A stretch of 6,570 bases of DNA. It comes from DASRHD01 sp035499715. GTDB lineage: Bacteria > Verrucomicrobiota > Verrucomicrobiia > Opitutales > Opitutaceae. The stretch is from positions 1-6,570 of the forward strand of contig DATJYF010000316.1 of assembly GCA_035499715.1 (NCBI GenBank), read 5' to 3'. Numbering within the stretch: position 1 is the first letter of the stretch; the number at the start of each line of letters is the position of its first letter. The notes beneath the pieces are model-generated. The model saw only the letters and a program-made list of their open reading frames with translations. It ran no database searches and was not told the origin of the DNA. The position numbers and the translations under genes were made by a program. Below, piece after piece: positions 1-6,522 of this stretch.

Positions 1-58
1 CATGAGGACGCACCTCGTCTTCAAACCACCGGGATTGATCGGCTGGCGGGGAATTCAT
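1..58 (-). CDS. Probable ECF-type RNA polymerase sigma factor, N-terminal fragment (runs off the window)
   Basis: Only the first 19 codons are visible, from an ATG at 58-56, reading MNSPPADQSRWFEDEVRPH. The RWFEDEVRPH stretch resembles the start of region 2 in ECF sigma factors of Verrucomicrobia and Planctomycetes, where a W-F-x-x-E-V-x-P-H-E pattern precedes the first helix. This is recognition from memory of the family, not an alignment. If correct, the protein would direct RNA polymerase to a small regulon and might be controlled by an anti-sigma factor encoded further left. ECF genes near TonB receptors are common, as in FecI-type systems, but this one lies downstream of two glycosyltransferase genes. 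No Shine-Dalgarno sequence precedes the start. The fragment is too short to be sure; it could be a chance reading frame. Confidence 0.5.
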   Translation of the reverse strand, partial: MNSPPADQSRWFEDEVRPH

Positions 59-177
59 GAGTCGGAAAGCGAAGCGGACCCTGCGCTCACGGAACGATCA
101 GGGGTGCATGACCAAGAGACACAAAAACGCCATCGCTTCAAGCACCAGTTGGTGTGGCCTCTCATTTGCAACGGAGT

Positions 178-1449
178 TTACCCGGCCGTTTCGCCGCGGG
201 CGCGCCGGCGGTAGATGCCGCTGACGACCTCGAAGACCTGGTCGACCGTGTGCGACTTCATGCACTGATTGTCGCGGCAGGAGGTCCGGCGGTTGTTGTA
301 GGCGTTGACGCACGGACTGCAGGCGAGACCGGCCCACAACGGATGACTGCGCAGGCCGGGCGCCGCAAAGAGCAGCGGGCTCTCGGGTCCGAAAAGCGCC
401 ACGACGTCGATCGGTGTCAGCGCGGCAAAATGGGCCGGCCCGCTGTCGTTGGTCACGAGCACTTCGGAAAGCGTGTAGAGGACGAGCAATTCGCGCAGGG
501 TGGTGCGCCCGGCGGCGGACACGCAGAGCGGCGAGCCGACGTCGCGCACCAGCGGCGCGAGGGCCGGGGCCTCCTCCGGCGAGCCGGTGAACACGACGGC
601 GGCGTCGGAAAATTCGGCCAGCAGCCGGCGCGCCAGGAGAACGTAGTTCGCGCCGTCCCACTTGCGCTGCGGCAGCAGGTCGCCGGCATTGGCGTTGAGC
701 AAAATCAGCCGGCGGCTGGCGGGCACGGCCAGATCCGTCAGCAACCGGCGCACGCGCTGCGCTTCGCCTTCGTCGGCGGCAAACTGCGGCGGCGGCGGCG
801 CGGGCGGGACCGGCGGGAAAGGTAGCGTCGGGAGCGCGGACGCCTCGCCCTCGAGCGCCCGCAACAGGCTGACAAACGCGGCGCTGGTGTGCAGGTGCGG
901 ATTGTAGTTCACGCGGTGGGTCAGGAGATCGCCGCGGTACGGACCGGCGCCAAAGCTCGCGTGGAAACCGGCGCGGAGGCGTGCCCCGCTGAGATAAGCG
1001 AGCGCCGCGGAGGAGCGCGCGAAAAATTCCAAATCGATGCACGCGTCGATGCGGTGCCGGCGGATCGCCCGCAGTTGCGCGAAGGCGCTGGCTGCCATCG
1101 TCCACGCGGAAGCGGTGTGGATGGCGAAGACGTTTTCCGGCGGCACCAGCCCGAGCGCATCCAGAATGAACCGGTTCTCCTCGAACACGAGGAAGTAAAC
1201 CTGTTCGCGGCCGACGCGCGCGGCCGCCTGCCGGATGACGTCGTGCGCGAGCACGGTCGAGCCCTGCTCGACGAGTTTCACAAACAGAATGCGGCGCGGG
1301 GGCGGGGGCCGCGGCCCGCCGCGGAAAATTCCGCCGATGCGGCGCACCAGCGTCAGCCCGGCGCAGGCCGGCGCGCCAAGCCGGTGATCGATCCACTGGA
1401 GCGTGCGGGTCTTGCTGCTGAAACGTTGCGGAAGGGAGGCGGCGGCCAT
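178..1449 (-). CDS. Glycosyltransferase family 9 (heptosyltransferase-like) protein
   Basis: A 423-residue soluble protein of the GT9 / ADP-heptose:LPS heptosyltransferase family, a GT-B fold enzyme class that transfers sugars from nucleotide donors, usually to lipopolysaccharide core at the cytoplasmic face of the inner membrane. The N-terminal domain begins near residue 53 (RRILFVKL, with QGSTVLAHDVI after it, the usual first strand-loop-helix). A proline-rich linker at about 208-221 precedes the donor-binding domain. That domain shows LLNANAG (250-256), VFTGSPEE (286-293), the hallmark NDSGPAH (334-340) and LFGPESP (352-358). The C-terminal part carries four cysteines (377, 380, 391, 396) in a CSPC-x10-C-x4-C pattern, possibly a metal site. 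The first 50 residues are basic and lack a signal peptide. The ATG lies two nucleotides after the TGA of the upstream gene, which suggests translational coupling; no Shine-Dalgarno sequence is visible. Family assignment is secure; donor sugar and acceptor are unknown. It stops at TAA with no obvious terminator after it. Confidence 0.88.
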   Translation of the reverse strand: MAAASLPQRFSSKTRTLQWIDHRLGAPACAGLTLVRRIGGIFRGGPRPPPPRRILFVKLVEQGSTVLAHDVIRQAAARVGREQVYFLVFEENRFILDALGLVPPENVFAIHTASAWTMAASAFAQLRAIRRHRIDACIDLEFFARSSAALAYLSGARLRAGFHASFGAGPYRGDLLTHRVNYNPHLHTSAAFVSLLRALEGEASALPTLPFPPVPPAPPPPQFAADEGEAQRVRRLLTDLAVPASRRLILLNANAGDLLPQRKWDGANYVLLARRLLAEFSDAAVVFTGSPEEAPALAPLVRDVGSPLCVSAAGRTTLRELLVLYTLSEVLVTNDSGPAHFAALTPIDVVALFGPESPLLFAAPGLRSHPLWAGLACSPCVNAYNNRRTSCRDNQCMKSHTVDQVFEVVSGIYRRRARGETAG

Positions 1450-1451
1450 GG

Positions 1452-3077
1452 TCAGCGGAGGGGAGGACCATCGCGCTCGATCGCCAGGGCATGGTCAAGG
1501 TTTTGCCGGGCGTCGGGGTTGTCGGGGTCGATCTGCAGCGCCGCCTTGAACTGCGCGATCGCTTCGGAAAGCCGGCCCGACGCGGCGAGGACCGCGCCCA
1601 GATTGTTGTGCGCTTCACAGTAGCCGGGCCAGAGGCGCAAGGCTTCCTCGTACTGGAGCATGGCGTCGGCGGGGCGGCGCGCCTTGAAGTAGGCGTTGCC
1701 GAGGTCGTTGCGCGCTTCGGGAAAATCGGGTTTGAGCCGGACGGCTTTCTCCAGATGCATGATCGCCGGCGCGACCTGGTCGGATTCGTAAAGCATGACG
1801 CCGAGGTTGGTGTGAGCAGCCCACGAAGACGGGTTGCGGGCAACGGTGTCACGATAGAGGGCCGTGGCATCGGAATAAACCCCGGCCTGCTGCCAAGTGA
1901 GGACGGCGAGCCCGCCGGCCACCGCCGCGGCGGCGCCGTTCAGAAAATAACGGACGCCGCTGACCGCGCCGGGGCTCAGCGCGGCGTCCAGCCGGGCCCA
2001 ACCCGCTCCGGCCAGCGCAGTCACACCCAGCAAGGCGAGATGGGCGTAGACGTTCGAGACCGGCGAGTATTGCATGAAGCCGACTTCGATGAGGCCCAGC
2101 GCAGGCGCCAGCGCGACGCAGAAATAGCCCCAGCCGAAGAGAGGCGCGCGTCCCCAGCTCCGCCGCCAGTGCCAGAGCACGGCGGTCGCGACCAGCGTCG
2201 CAGCCAGAGGCAGCCACCAGCGAAAATCGGCCGACTGCACGCTCCACTGTCCATAGTCGAAGCAAAGATTCGCGGGCCAAACCGTCTTGCCGAGATAAAA
2301 CCAGACGGCGGCTCCGGCGCGGAGAACACGCCCAAGAAAATTCAGCGATTGCATCTTGTCAGGCGTCAGCACGGTGGAAAACTGCGCCTCGTAGAAAGCG
2401 AGCGCGCCTGCCACCAAAAAAAACGGCGCCAGCCGGGCCAGCCCCGGTGCGGTCAGGCGGCGGCGCCACGCCAGCAGGCCAAGGAGTATCAGCGGAAGCA
2501 CGACAACGGAGCCCTTGCTGAGCATGGCCAGCGCGAAAGCCGCCAGGCTCAGCCAGTATCCGGACCGGCGCCCGCCGGCGAACCAGAAGATCGAGAGCAG
2601 AAAAAAAAGCATGGCCATGAGGTTCTTCCGCTCGGTGATCCAGGCCACGGTTTCGGCGTTCACCGGATGGAGGCCGAAGAGCAGCGCGGCGAAAAACGCC
2701 CCCGGGATCTGCAACCGCCGCAGCAGCGCCCAAAAGAGGAGCACCTCGGCGACATGCAGGATCAGGTTGGTGGCGTGATAGCCCGCCGCGTTCAGGCCCC
2801 ACAGCCGCCATTCCAACCAGAGGGTGGAGGACGTTACCGGCCAGTAGTCGGCGGCTTCGTGGCCGAACCAGAGCCGGAGCAGCCCGTCGGGGGCCTGAAT
2901 CAGCGGATTCGCGGTGAGGAAAACATTGTCGTCGAAAATGAACCCGCCGTGCAGCGCGGGCAGGTAGGCCAGCAAGGTGGCCGCCGCGAGCAGGAGGGCG
3001 GCCCAGGCGGCCGGGAGGGCAAAAGGCTTCCCGGCCGCGGCCGTGGTGGTGGGTTGCCGAGGCACCCCGCGATGCAA
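1452..3077 (-). CDS. TMTC-like polytopic membrane glycosyltransferase with C-terminal TPR repeats
   Basis: A 541-residue inner-membrane protein resembling bacterial relatives of the TMTC protein O-mannosyltransferases (GT-C fold, DUF1736-type). A transmembrane helix at about 21-41 is followed by the first periplasmic loop with the acidic pair FDD (48-50), the place of the catalytic acid in this superfamily. Further family signatures are GLHPVNAETVAWITERKN (135-152), LSKGS (186-190) and the PANLCFDYG stretch (268-276), with about nine to eleven hydrophobic segments to residue 399. Three TPR units follow at about 417-450, 451-484 and 485-518, plus a partial fourth; they probably face the periplasm and bind acceptor or partner proteins. 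A TGA directly precedes the TTG in the same frame, so translation must begin at this TTG or downstream, for example a GTG at codon 5; neither has a clear ribosome site. It sits 17 nt after the receptor gene and 2 nt before the GT9 gene. Substrate is unknown; transfer of a lipid-linked sugar to protein or glycan is the family-based guess. Confidence 0.82.
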   Translation of the reverse strand: MHRGVPRQPTTTAAAGKPFALPAAWAALLLAAATLLAYLPALHGGFIFDDNVFLTANPLIQAPDGLLRLWFGHEAADYWPVTSSTLWLEWRLWGLNAAGYHATNLILHVAEVLLFWALLRRLQIPGAFFAALLFGLHPVNAETVAWITERKNLMAMLFFLLSIFWFAGGRRSGYWLSLAAFALAMLSKGSVVVLPLILLGLLAWRRRLTAPGLARLAPFFLVAGALAFYEAQFSTVLTPDKMQSLNFLGRVLRAGAAVWFYLGKTVWPANLCFDYGQWSVQSADFRWWLPLAATLVATAVLWHWRRSWGRAPLFGWGYFCVALAPALGLIEVGFMQYSPVSNVYAHLALLGVTALAGAGWARLDAALSPGAVSGVRYFLNGAAAAVAGGLAVLTWQQAGVYSDATALYRDTVARNPSSWAAHTNLGVMLYESDQVAPAIMHLEKAVRLKPDFPEARNDLGNAYFKARRPADAMLQYEEALRLWPGYCEAHNNLGAVLAASGRLSEAIAQFKAALQIDPDNPDARQNLDHALAIERDGPPLR

Positions 3078-3082
3078 TCAAA

Positions 3083-3094
3083 CCGGCGCGCCGG
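3083..3094. repeat. 12-bp perfect GC palindrome between receptor and TMTC-like gene
   Basis: The sequence CCGGCGCGCCGG fills most of the 17-nt gap between the receptor stop codon and the TTG start of the next gene. It is self-complementary over all 12 bases, with no loop and no following T-run, so it is not an intrinsic terminator. In mRNA it could only form a tight stem by pairing with another copy or opening a small loop. It may be a chance product of high GC content, or a site that slows ribosomes or affects re-initiation at the downstream TTG. Confidence 0.45.
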
Positions 3095-6000
3095 CTAGAA
3101 GTCGAATCTGGTGCTCCAGACGTAATTGCGCGGCTGGCCGTACATCACGCCGTTGACATTGGCTGCGCTGGCATAGCCGGTGCCATTGTTCGGGCTGATG
3201 CTGATGATGTATCGGTTGAAGATATTGTCGATGTTCACTTGGGTGTGGAAGGTGAACCATCGGAACTTGTGCTCGTAAGAGAGTATCACGTTGACCTGCG
3301 GATTCATGATCGGCTGGGCGTAAAGGTGCCGCACCCGGTCGGATGTCGAAAAATAGAATGACCGATAGTACCAGGCGAGGGCGAGGGTGCCGCCGACGCC
3401 AAAGCCTTTTGCCGGTCCTTCCGAAAACGTGTAGTCCGTTTCGACATTGGTGGCATAAACCGGATAGCCGACGGTGTAGTTGCCTTTCTTCTGCACCAAG
3501 TACTGCCCTTGGTAGTTGCCCGGATCGGCCCAGTTGTACTGGATGGCCGAGATGGGCAGGCCGGTGGCGCCGGTCAGGGCAGAGGGACCGTTGATGCCGC
3601 CATTGCGGAACTGTCCCAGCGCGGTTTTCACGTAAACAAAGTCGGCATTGCTGAGCTTGATCGGACCGCCGATCGAACCGTTGAGCGGCTGGTTTTGCGG
3701 CAGGGTTCCTCGGCCAAAGGCGTAGTAAGGGCTGGAGGGGTTGTTCATCATCGCCAGGGTGAGCGGCACCAGGGCCACACCATAAGTGGCGGGATCGACC
3801 GGGGTGGTTTGCTTCTGCAGCGTGGTCTCGAAGGCGGTTGGTTTGCCTCCCGACGGGACGGGCGGAAGCAGCGATTCCGCCGGCACAAGGAAGGGTTGGC
3901 CATTGGCATACATAACGTTGCCTTTGCCATCGGTGTAGAACTGATCGTTATACAACAGCGGATAGGCGCTGTCTTTCAGGACTATGCCGTCAGCGACGCT
4001 GGCCGAGACGCGCGCGCGCCAGTTGGGCGTCGGCGCGGCGGTGAGGATCAGCTCGATGCCGCGGGACTGTTTGTCGAACTGCGCCCATTGATTCTTGTCT
4101 CCATCCGGACCCTGGAAGGAGCCGTTCAGGCCGCTGGAGTTGACGGTGTCCCGGAAGTCCGTTCCGGCGTTGTAATTGTCATTGAGCGATTCCGTCCAAT
4201 AGGCCGAGAGCGAGCCGGAAATGCTGCCGCTTTCATTGCTGAACTTGAAACCGCCTTCATGGGCCCAGCCGGTGGGATTTTTGGGCGCATTGCCCAGCGG
4301 ATCAAGCGAGCCGACGGAAAAGTTGAAGGTGCGCGAATAATTGTAATAACCGCGCAGCCATTTTAGGAGCCGGACATCGATGCCGGCGTTGTAACTCGGC
4401 AGGTTGCCCGTGCGGGTTTCCCGCCAGGCCCGGAGGTCGGCCGTGCTCGTATTGGCGTTGCGGGTGAATGAATCGCTTTCCCGCAAGCCGAACAGCGTAT
4501 CGAAACGGTCGCCATACCAGCTGGTGTAATTGGCGAGGTACCAGCCTTCATCGCGACGTTGCTGGTTATAAGCCCCGCCCGAGTTGGTGTTCACGCCATT
4601 CAGGCCCAGCTTATTACCGGCTGCTTGATTGAGATTGAATTCGTAGATGTCGGCGAACCCCAGCGGATTGTTGGGCCCGACCCAGGCCTGGCTCGTGGGA
4701 TTGAGCGGCTGCAGGGCGTATTGCTGGCCGTTGACCGCAATATATTTGGCTCCGACTTTTTGGTACGCGTACTGAATGGGCCCGCCGCCCACCGGCCACC
4801 AGACGGTGGGAACCTGAACGCGGCCGAGATTGTTTTTGGTGACATCGGAGAAGACATTGCCGTTGGCATCGGTGGCAAAATAGCCGAGGCTGATATTGCC
4901 GTCGCTGTCGGAATATTCGCGGTCGAACCCGACCGCCGTCTGGGTGTGGGCGCGGCCGTCAAAAAGATCGAAGGTGGTGAGCGCCGCGGCGCGATAGCTC
5001 TGCCGGCGTTCCGAAATCATGCTGCTCGCCAAGGTAGAGCTGATCGCCCAGCTGTTGAACGGATTGCCGTTCACCAACGGCGCGGAGAGGCTGCCGATGT
5101 TGGTGCCTTTGAGCTGGTGGTCCGTGTCCCAGAGAACGCCGAAGGAAGTGGAGAGCCACTTGGTCCAGTTCGTGTCGAGAAAGGCTTCGTAGATCCGGTT
5201 GTCGAAGTCCTCTTCCGTGCGCCAGCCGGCGAAGGAATCATAGGTTTCGCTGGTGATGTTGCCGTTGTCGATGGACCCGCCCGGGAAAGGCTGGCCCGTG
5301 ATGGGATTGATGGCGCCGACCTGATGGGTGACGAAAAGGTAGCTCAATTTGTCGCCGCTGCGCGGATCATTTCCCGTCCCGCCGAAATTGACCGAGATGT
5401 TGTTCGGAACGATGCGGTCGTTGTGGGTTTGTTCCGCGCCAAGGCGCAAGGTGGAGCTGGTCTGGCCGATGGGCAATTTGAAGGCCAGCTGGCTGTAGTA
5501 GCCGTTGGTGTTGTCGCCGATGTAGAGGCGGCGGTAATTGTTGTTTTGCTGGATGCCGACGAACCGGGCCGCCACCCAGTCGTTGCCCCAGTTGTAATCG
5601 CCGGTGCCCGACTTCGATCCGTATTGATCCACGCGGGTGGCCAGGCTGCCGCGTTGCTGGTTGAAGTTGGCCTGCTTTGAGGTGATGTTGGCCACGCCGC
5701 CCGCACCGGTGGCGCCGTAAAGCAGGCCTTGGGCGCCATGAAGGACATCGACGCGTTCGACATCGAAAGTGCTGGTGGCGTTGGTGTTGGTGGGAGCGAA
5801 GTCGAATCCATCGCGGTGAGCCTTGCCGGCGGAAACGCCGCGCAGGCCCAGTTGTTGGCCGAAAACCCGATCGCCGGGCTGGGTGGCGTTGGCATCGCTG
5901 TCGGGCGTGGCCAGAACCATGCCGGCCCCGGTGCCATATTGGGTGAAGAGTTCCTCCACCGACTGTACCTGCGTGTCCTCCATGAATTGTTGGGTGAAGA

Positions 6001-6301
6001 CGTCCGCTACCACGGGAGTCTTGTAGAGCTCGGTGTTGAAGCGGGTGATCGAATTGGAATTCAGCGCGCCGTAGCTGGTGTCTTTCGAGGTCACGACTTC
6101 GAAAGGGTCCATTTTCAGCACCGATTCCTTTTCTGTGGCACTTGGCGGGGCGGCGATGGCCGGCGACGCCGGCGGCGAATTCTGCGCTGTCACTTGGGCC
6201 TGCGTCTGCGAGGGCAGGAGCAGAATGGTCAGGAACAAGGCCGTGAGGATCGAGGTCTGGACACAGCCCGAGAAGGAACTTCTACGGTTGGAGGGGTTCA
6301 T
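3095..6301 (-). CDS. TonB-dependent outer-membrane receptor
   Basis: A 1068-residue TonB-dependent transporter, which imports a scarce ligand (iron chelate, vitamin or oligosaccharide) across the outer membrane using energy from TonB-ExbBD. A signal peptide spans residues 1-35 (basic start, hydrophobic 18-30, likely cleavage after TQA). A low-complexity Ala/Pro/Ser stretch (37-57) leads to MDPFEVVTS (64-72), a likely TonB box. The plug domain covers about 90-215, with GLRG (152-155), a RDG (163-165) and the hallmark VERVDVLHGAQGLLYGATGA (181-200) followed by GGVANITSK. The rest is a 22-strand-type beta-barrel rich in alternating aromatic residues and Asn/Gly loops, ending in QVNIDNIFNRY near the C-terminus and the final STRFDF, whose terminal Phe is the usual barrel-assembly signal. 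There is no carboxypeptidase-regulatory-like extension and no secretin/TonB short N-terminal signalling domain, so FecA-type direct sigma signalling is not supported. The ATG is preceded by no Shine-Dalgarno match, but the signal peptide fixes the start. The ligand cannot be assigned. Confidence 0.95.
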   Translation of the reverse strand: MNPSNRRSSFSGCVQTSILTALFLTILLLPSQTQAQVTAQNSPPASPAIAAPPSATEKESVLKMDPFEVVTSKDTSYGALNSNSITRFNTELYKTPVVADVFTQQFMEDTQVQSVEELFTQYGTGAGMVLATPDSDANATQPGDRVFGQQLGLRGVSAGKAHRDGFDFAPTNTNATSTFDVERVDVLHGAQGLLYGATGAGGVANITSKQANFNQQRGSLATRVDQYGSKSGTGDYNWGNDWVAARFVGIQQNNNYRRLYIGDNTNGYYSQLAFKLPIGQTSSTLRLGAEQTHNDRIVPNNISVNFGGTGNDPRSGDKLSYLFVTHQVGAINPITGQPFPGGSIDNGNITSETYDSFAGWRTEEDFDNRIYEAFLDTNWTKWLSTSFGVLWDTDHQLKGTNIGSLSAPLVNGNPFNSWAISSTLASSMISERRQSYRAAALTTFDLFDGRAHTQTAVGFDREYSDSDGNISLGYFATDANGNVFSDVTKNNLGRVQVPTVWWPVGGGPIQYAYQKVGAKYIAVNGQQYALQPLNPTSQAWVGPNNPLGFADIYEFNLNQAAGNKLGLNGVNTNSGGAYNQQRRDEGWYLANYTSWYGDRFDTLFGLRESDSFTRNANTSTADLRAWRETRTGNLPSYNAGIDVRLLKWLRGYYNYSRTFNFSVGSLDPLGNAPKNPTGWAHEGGFKFSNESGSISGSLSAYWTESLNDNYNAGTDFRDTVNSSGLNGSFQGPDGDKNQWAQFDKQSRGIELILTAAPTPNWRARVSASVADGIVLKDSAYPLLYNDQFYTDGKGNVMYANGQPFLVPAESLLPPVPSGGKPTAFETTLQKQTTPVDPATYGVALVPLTLAMMNNPSSPYYAFGRGTLPQNQPLNGSIGGPIKLSNADFVYVKTALGQFRNGGINGPSALTGATGLPISAIQYNWADPGNYQGQYLVQKKGNYTVGYPVYATNVETDYTFSEGPAKGFGVGGTLALAWYYRSFYFSTSDRVRHLYAQPIMNPQVNVILSYEHKFRWFTFHTQVNIDNIFNRYIISISPNNGTGYASAANVNGVMYGQPRNYVWSTRFDF

Positions 6302-6322
6302 GGCGAGCGGGGTTAGTTATTG

Positions 6323-6344
6323 GAACCGGAAGGAGAGCCGGTTC
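6323..6344 (-). other. Hairpin in the receptor mRNA leader
   Basis: Arms GAACCGG (6323-6329) and CCGGTTC (6338-6344) are perfectly complementary over 7 bp with an 8-nt loop that reads CTCTCCTT in the mRNA. It ends 21 nt before the start codon, where it could influence ribosome access or mRNA stability. A T-run is absent, so it is not a terminator. Functional meaning is unproven. Confidence 0.4.
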
Positions 6345-6362
6345 GACGTCTCGCAGGGGTCG

Positions 6363-6380
6363 GCTGCAAGAAGGTGCAGC
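6363..6380 (-). other. Small inverted repeat in the receptor upstream region
   Basis: Arms GCTGCA (6363-6368) and TGCAGC (6375-6380) enclose a 6-nt spacer. Depending on the true transcription start this is either the very 5' end of the mRNA, where a stem can protect against decay, or a DNA site overlapping the -10 region and able to serve as a repressor operator. A 6-bp match could be chance. Confidence 0.3.
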
Positions 6381-6406
6381 GTAACATGCAGACGCGGGAA
6401 AAGGTA

Positions 6407-6422
6407 CTACCCAAACGGGTAG
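6407..6422. promoter_or_regulatory. Operator-like inverted repeat upstream of the receptor gene
   Basis: On the plus strand CTACCC, a 4-nt spacer AAAC, then GGGTAG: perfect 6-bp arms. The arm core TACCC resembles half-sites bound by LuxR/NarL-type helix-turn-helix regulators. The centre lies about 113 nt upstream of the receptor ATG and about 43 bp upstream of the start point predicted from the weak TACGCT -10 element, the usual position for a class II activator. The regulator is not encoded in the window, and both the promoter and the binding family are inference. It could alternatively form a small RNA hairpin if transcribed. Confidence 0.45.
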
Positions 6423-6522
6423 CCACGCTCAGCGCGCGGAGGAGAAGCCTTCATCCGTGACGGAAAAATCAGCGAACCTGGACCCAACCACCGTTGGCGC
6501 GTGGGCCGCGGCGAAAAACCAG

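Larger units (their letters stand above)
6302..6522 (-). promoter_or_regulatory. Non-coding upstream region of the receptor gene
   Basis: This 221-nt stretch between the terminator palindrome and the receptor ATG holds no supported gene. It must carry the promoter for the minus-strand unit. No strong sigma-70 -35/-10 pair is visible. The best -10 candidate is TACGCT at 6383-6378, preceded by TG at one base distance (extended -10 style), with no -35 match, as in activator-dependent promoters. Small inverted repeats lie at 6323-6344, 6363-6380, 6407-6422, 6454-6464 and 6484-6497. Two pyrimidine tracts (CTCTCCTTCC near 6337 and CTTCTCCTCC near 6448, minus strand) resemble the anti-Shine-Dalgarno rather than a ribosome site. 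Confidence 0.5.

Noticed and set aside
143..154. Inverted repeat CACCA-GT-TGGTG after the GT9 gene as a terminator
   Set aside because: The loop would be only two nucleotides, the stem is five pairs, and no T-run follows directly on the minus strand.
55..165. A 36-codon minus-strand frame whose TGA overlaps the ATG of the putative sigma factor (ATGA)
   Set aside because: The overlap looks like a coupled leader peptide, but there is no ribosome site, the composition is unremarkable, and overlaps of this kind arise by chance. Worth keeping only if conserved in relatives.
784..816. GGC/GCG-rich repetitive run as a possible microsatellite
   Set aside because: It encodes the proline-rich linker between the two GT9 domains (residues about 212-221), so codon choice for proline explains it.
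98..1870. A 590-codon open frame on the minus strand overlapping the GT9 and TMTC-like genes
   Set aside because: Its translation is an Arg/Pro/Ala-rich low-complexity product in a shifted frame of two recognised genes, which is typical of high-GC coding DNA. The overlapping frames carry clear GT9 and TPR motifs.
1491..3098. A 535-codon open frame on the plus strand antisense to the TMTC-like gene
   Set aside because: It mirrors the coding frame of the TMTC-like gene almost end to end, is Gly/Arg/Gln-rich with no recognisable domain, and arises from the GC-rich third positions of the real gene.
4559..5680. A 373-codon plus-strand open frame inside the receptor gene
   Set aside because: It is antisense to receptor barrel sequence with good motif support, and its Val/Ala/Gly-rich translation shows no domain, signal peptide or start signal.
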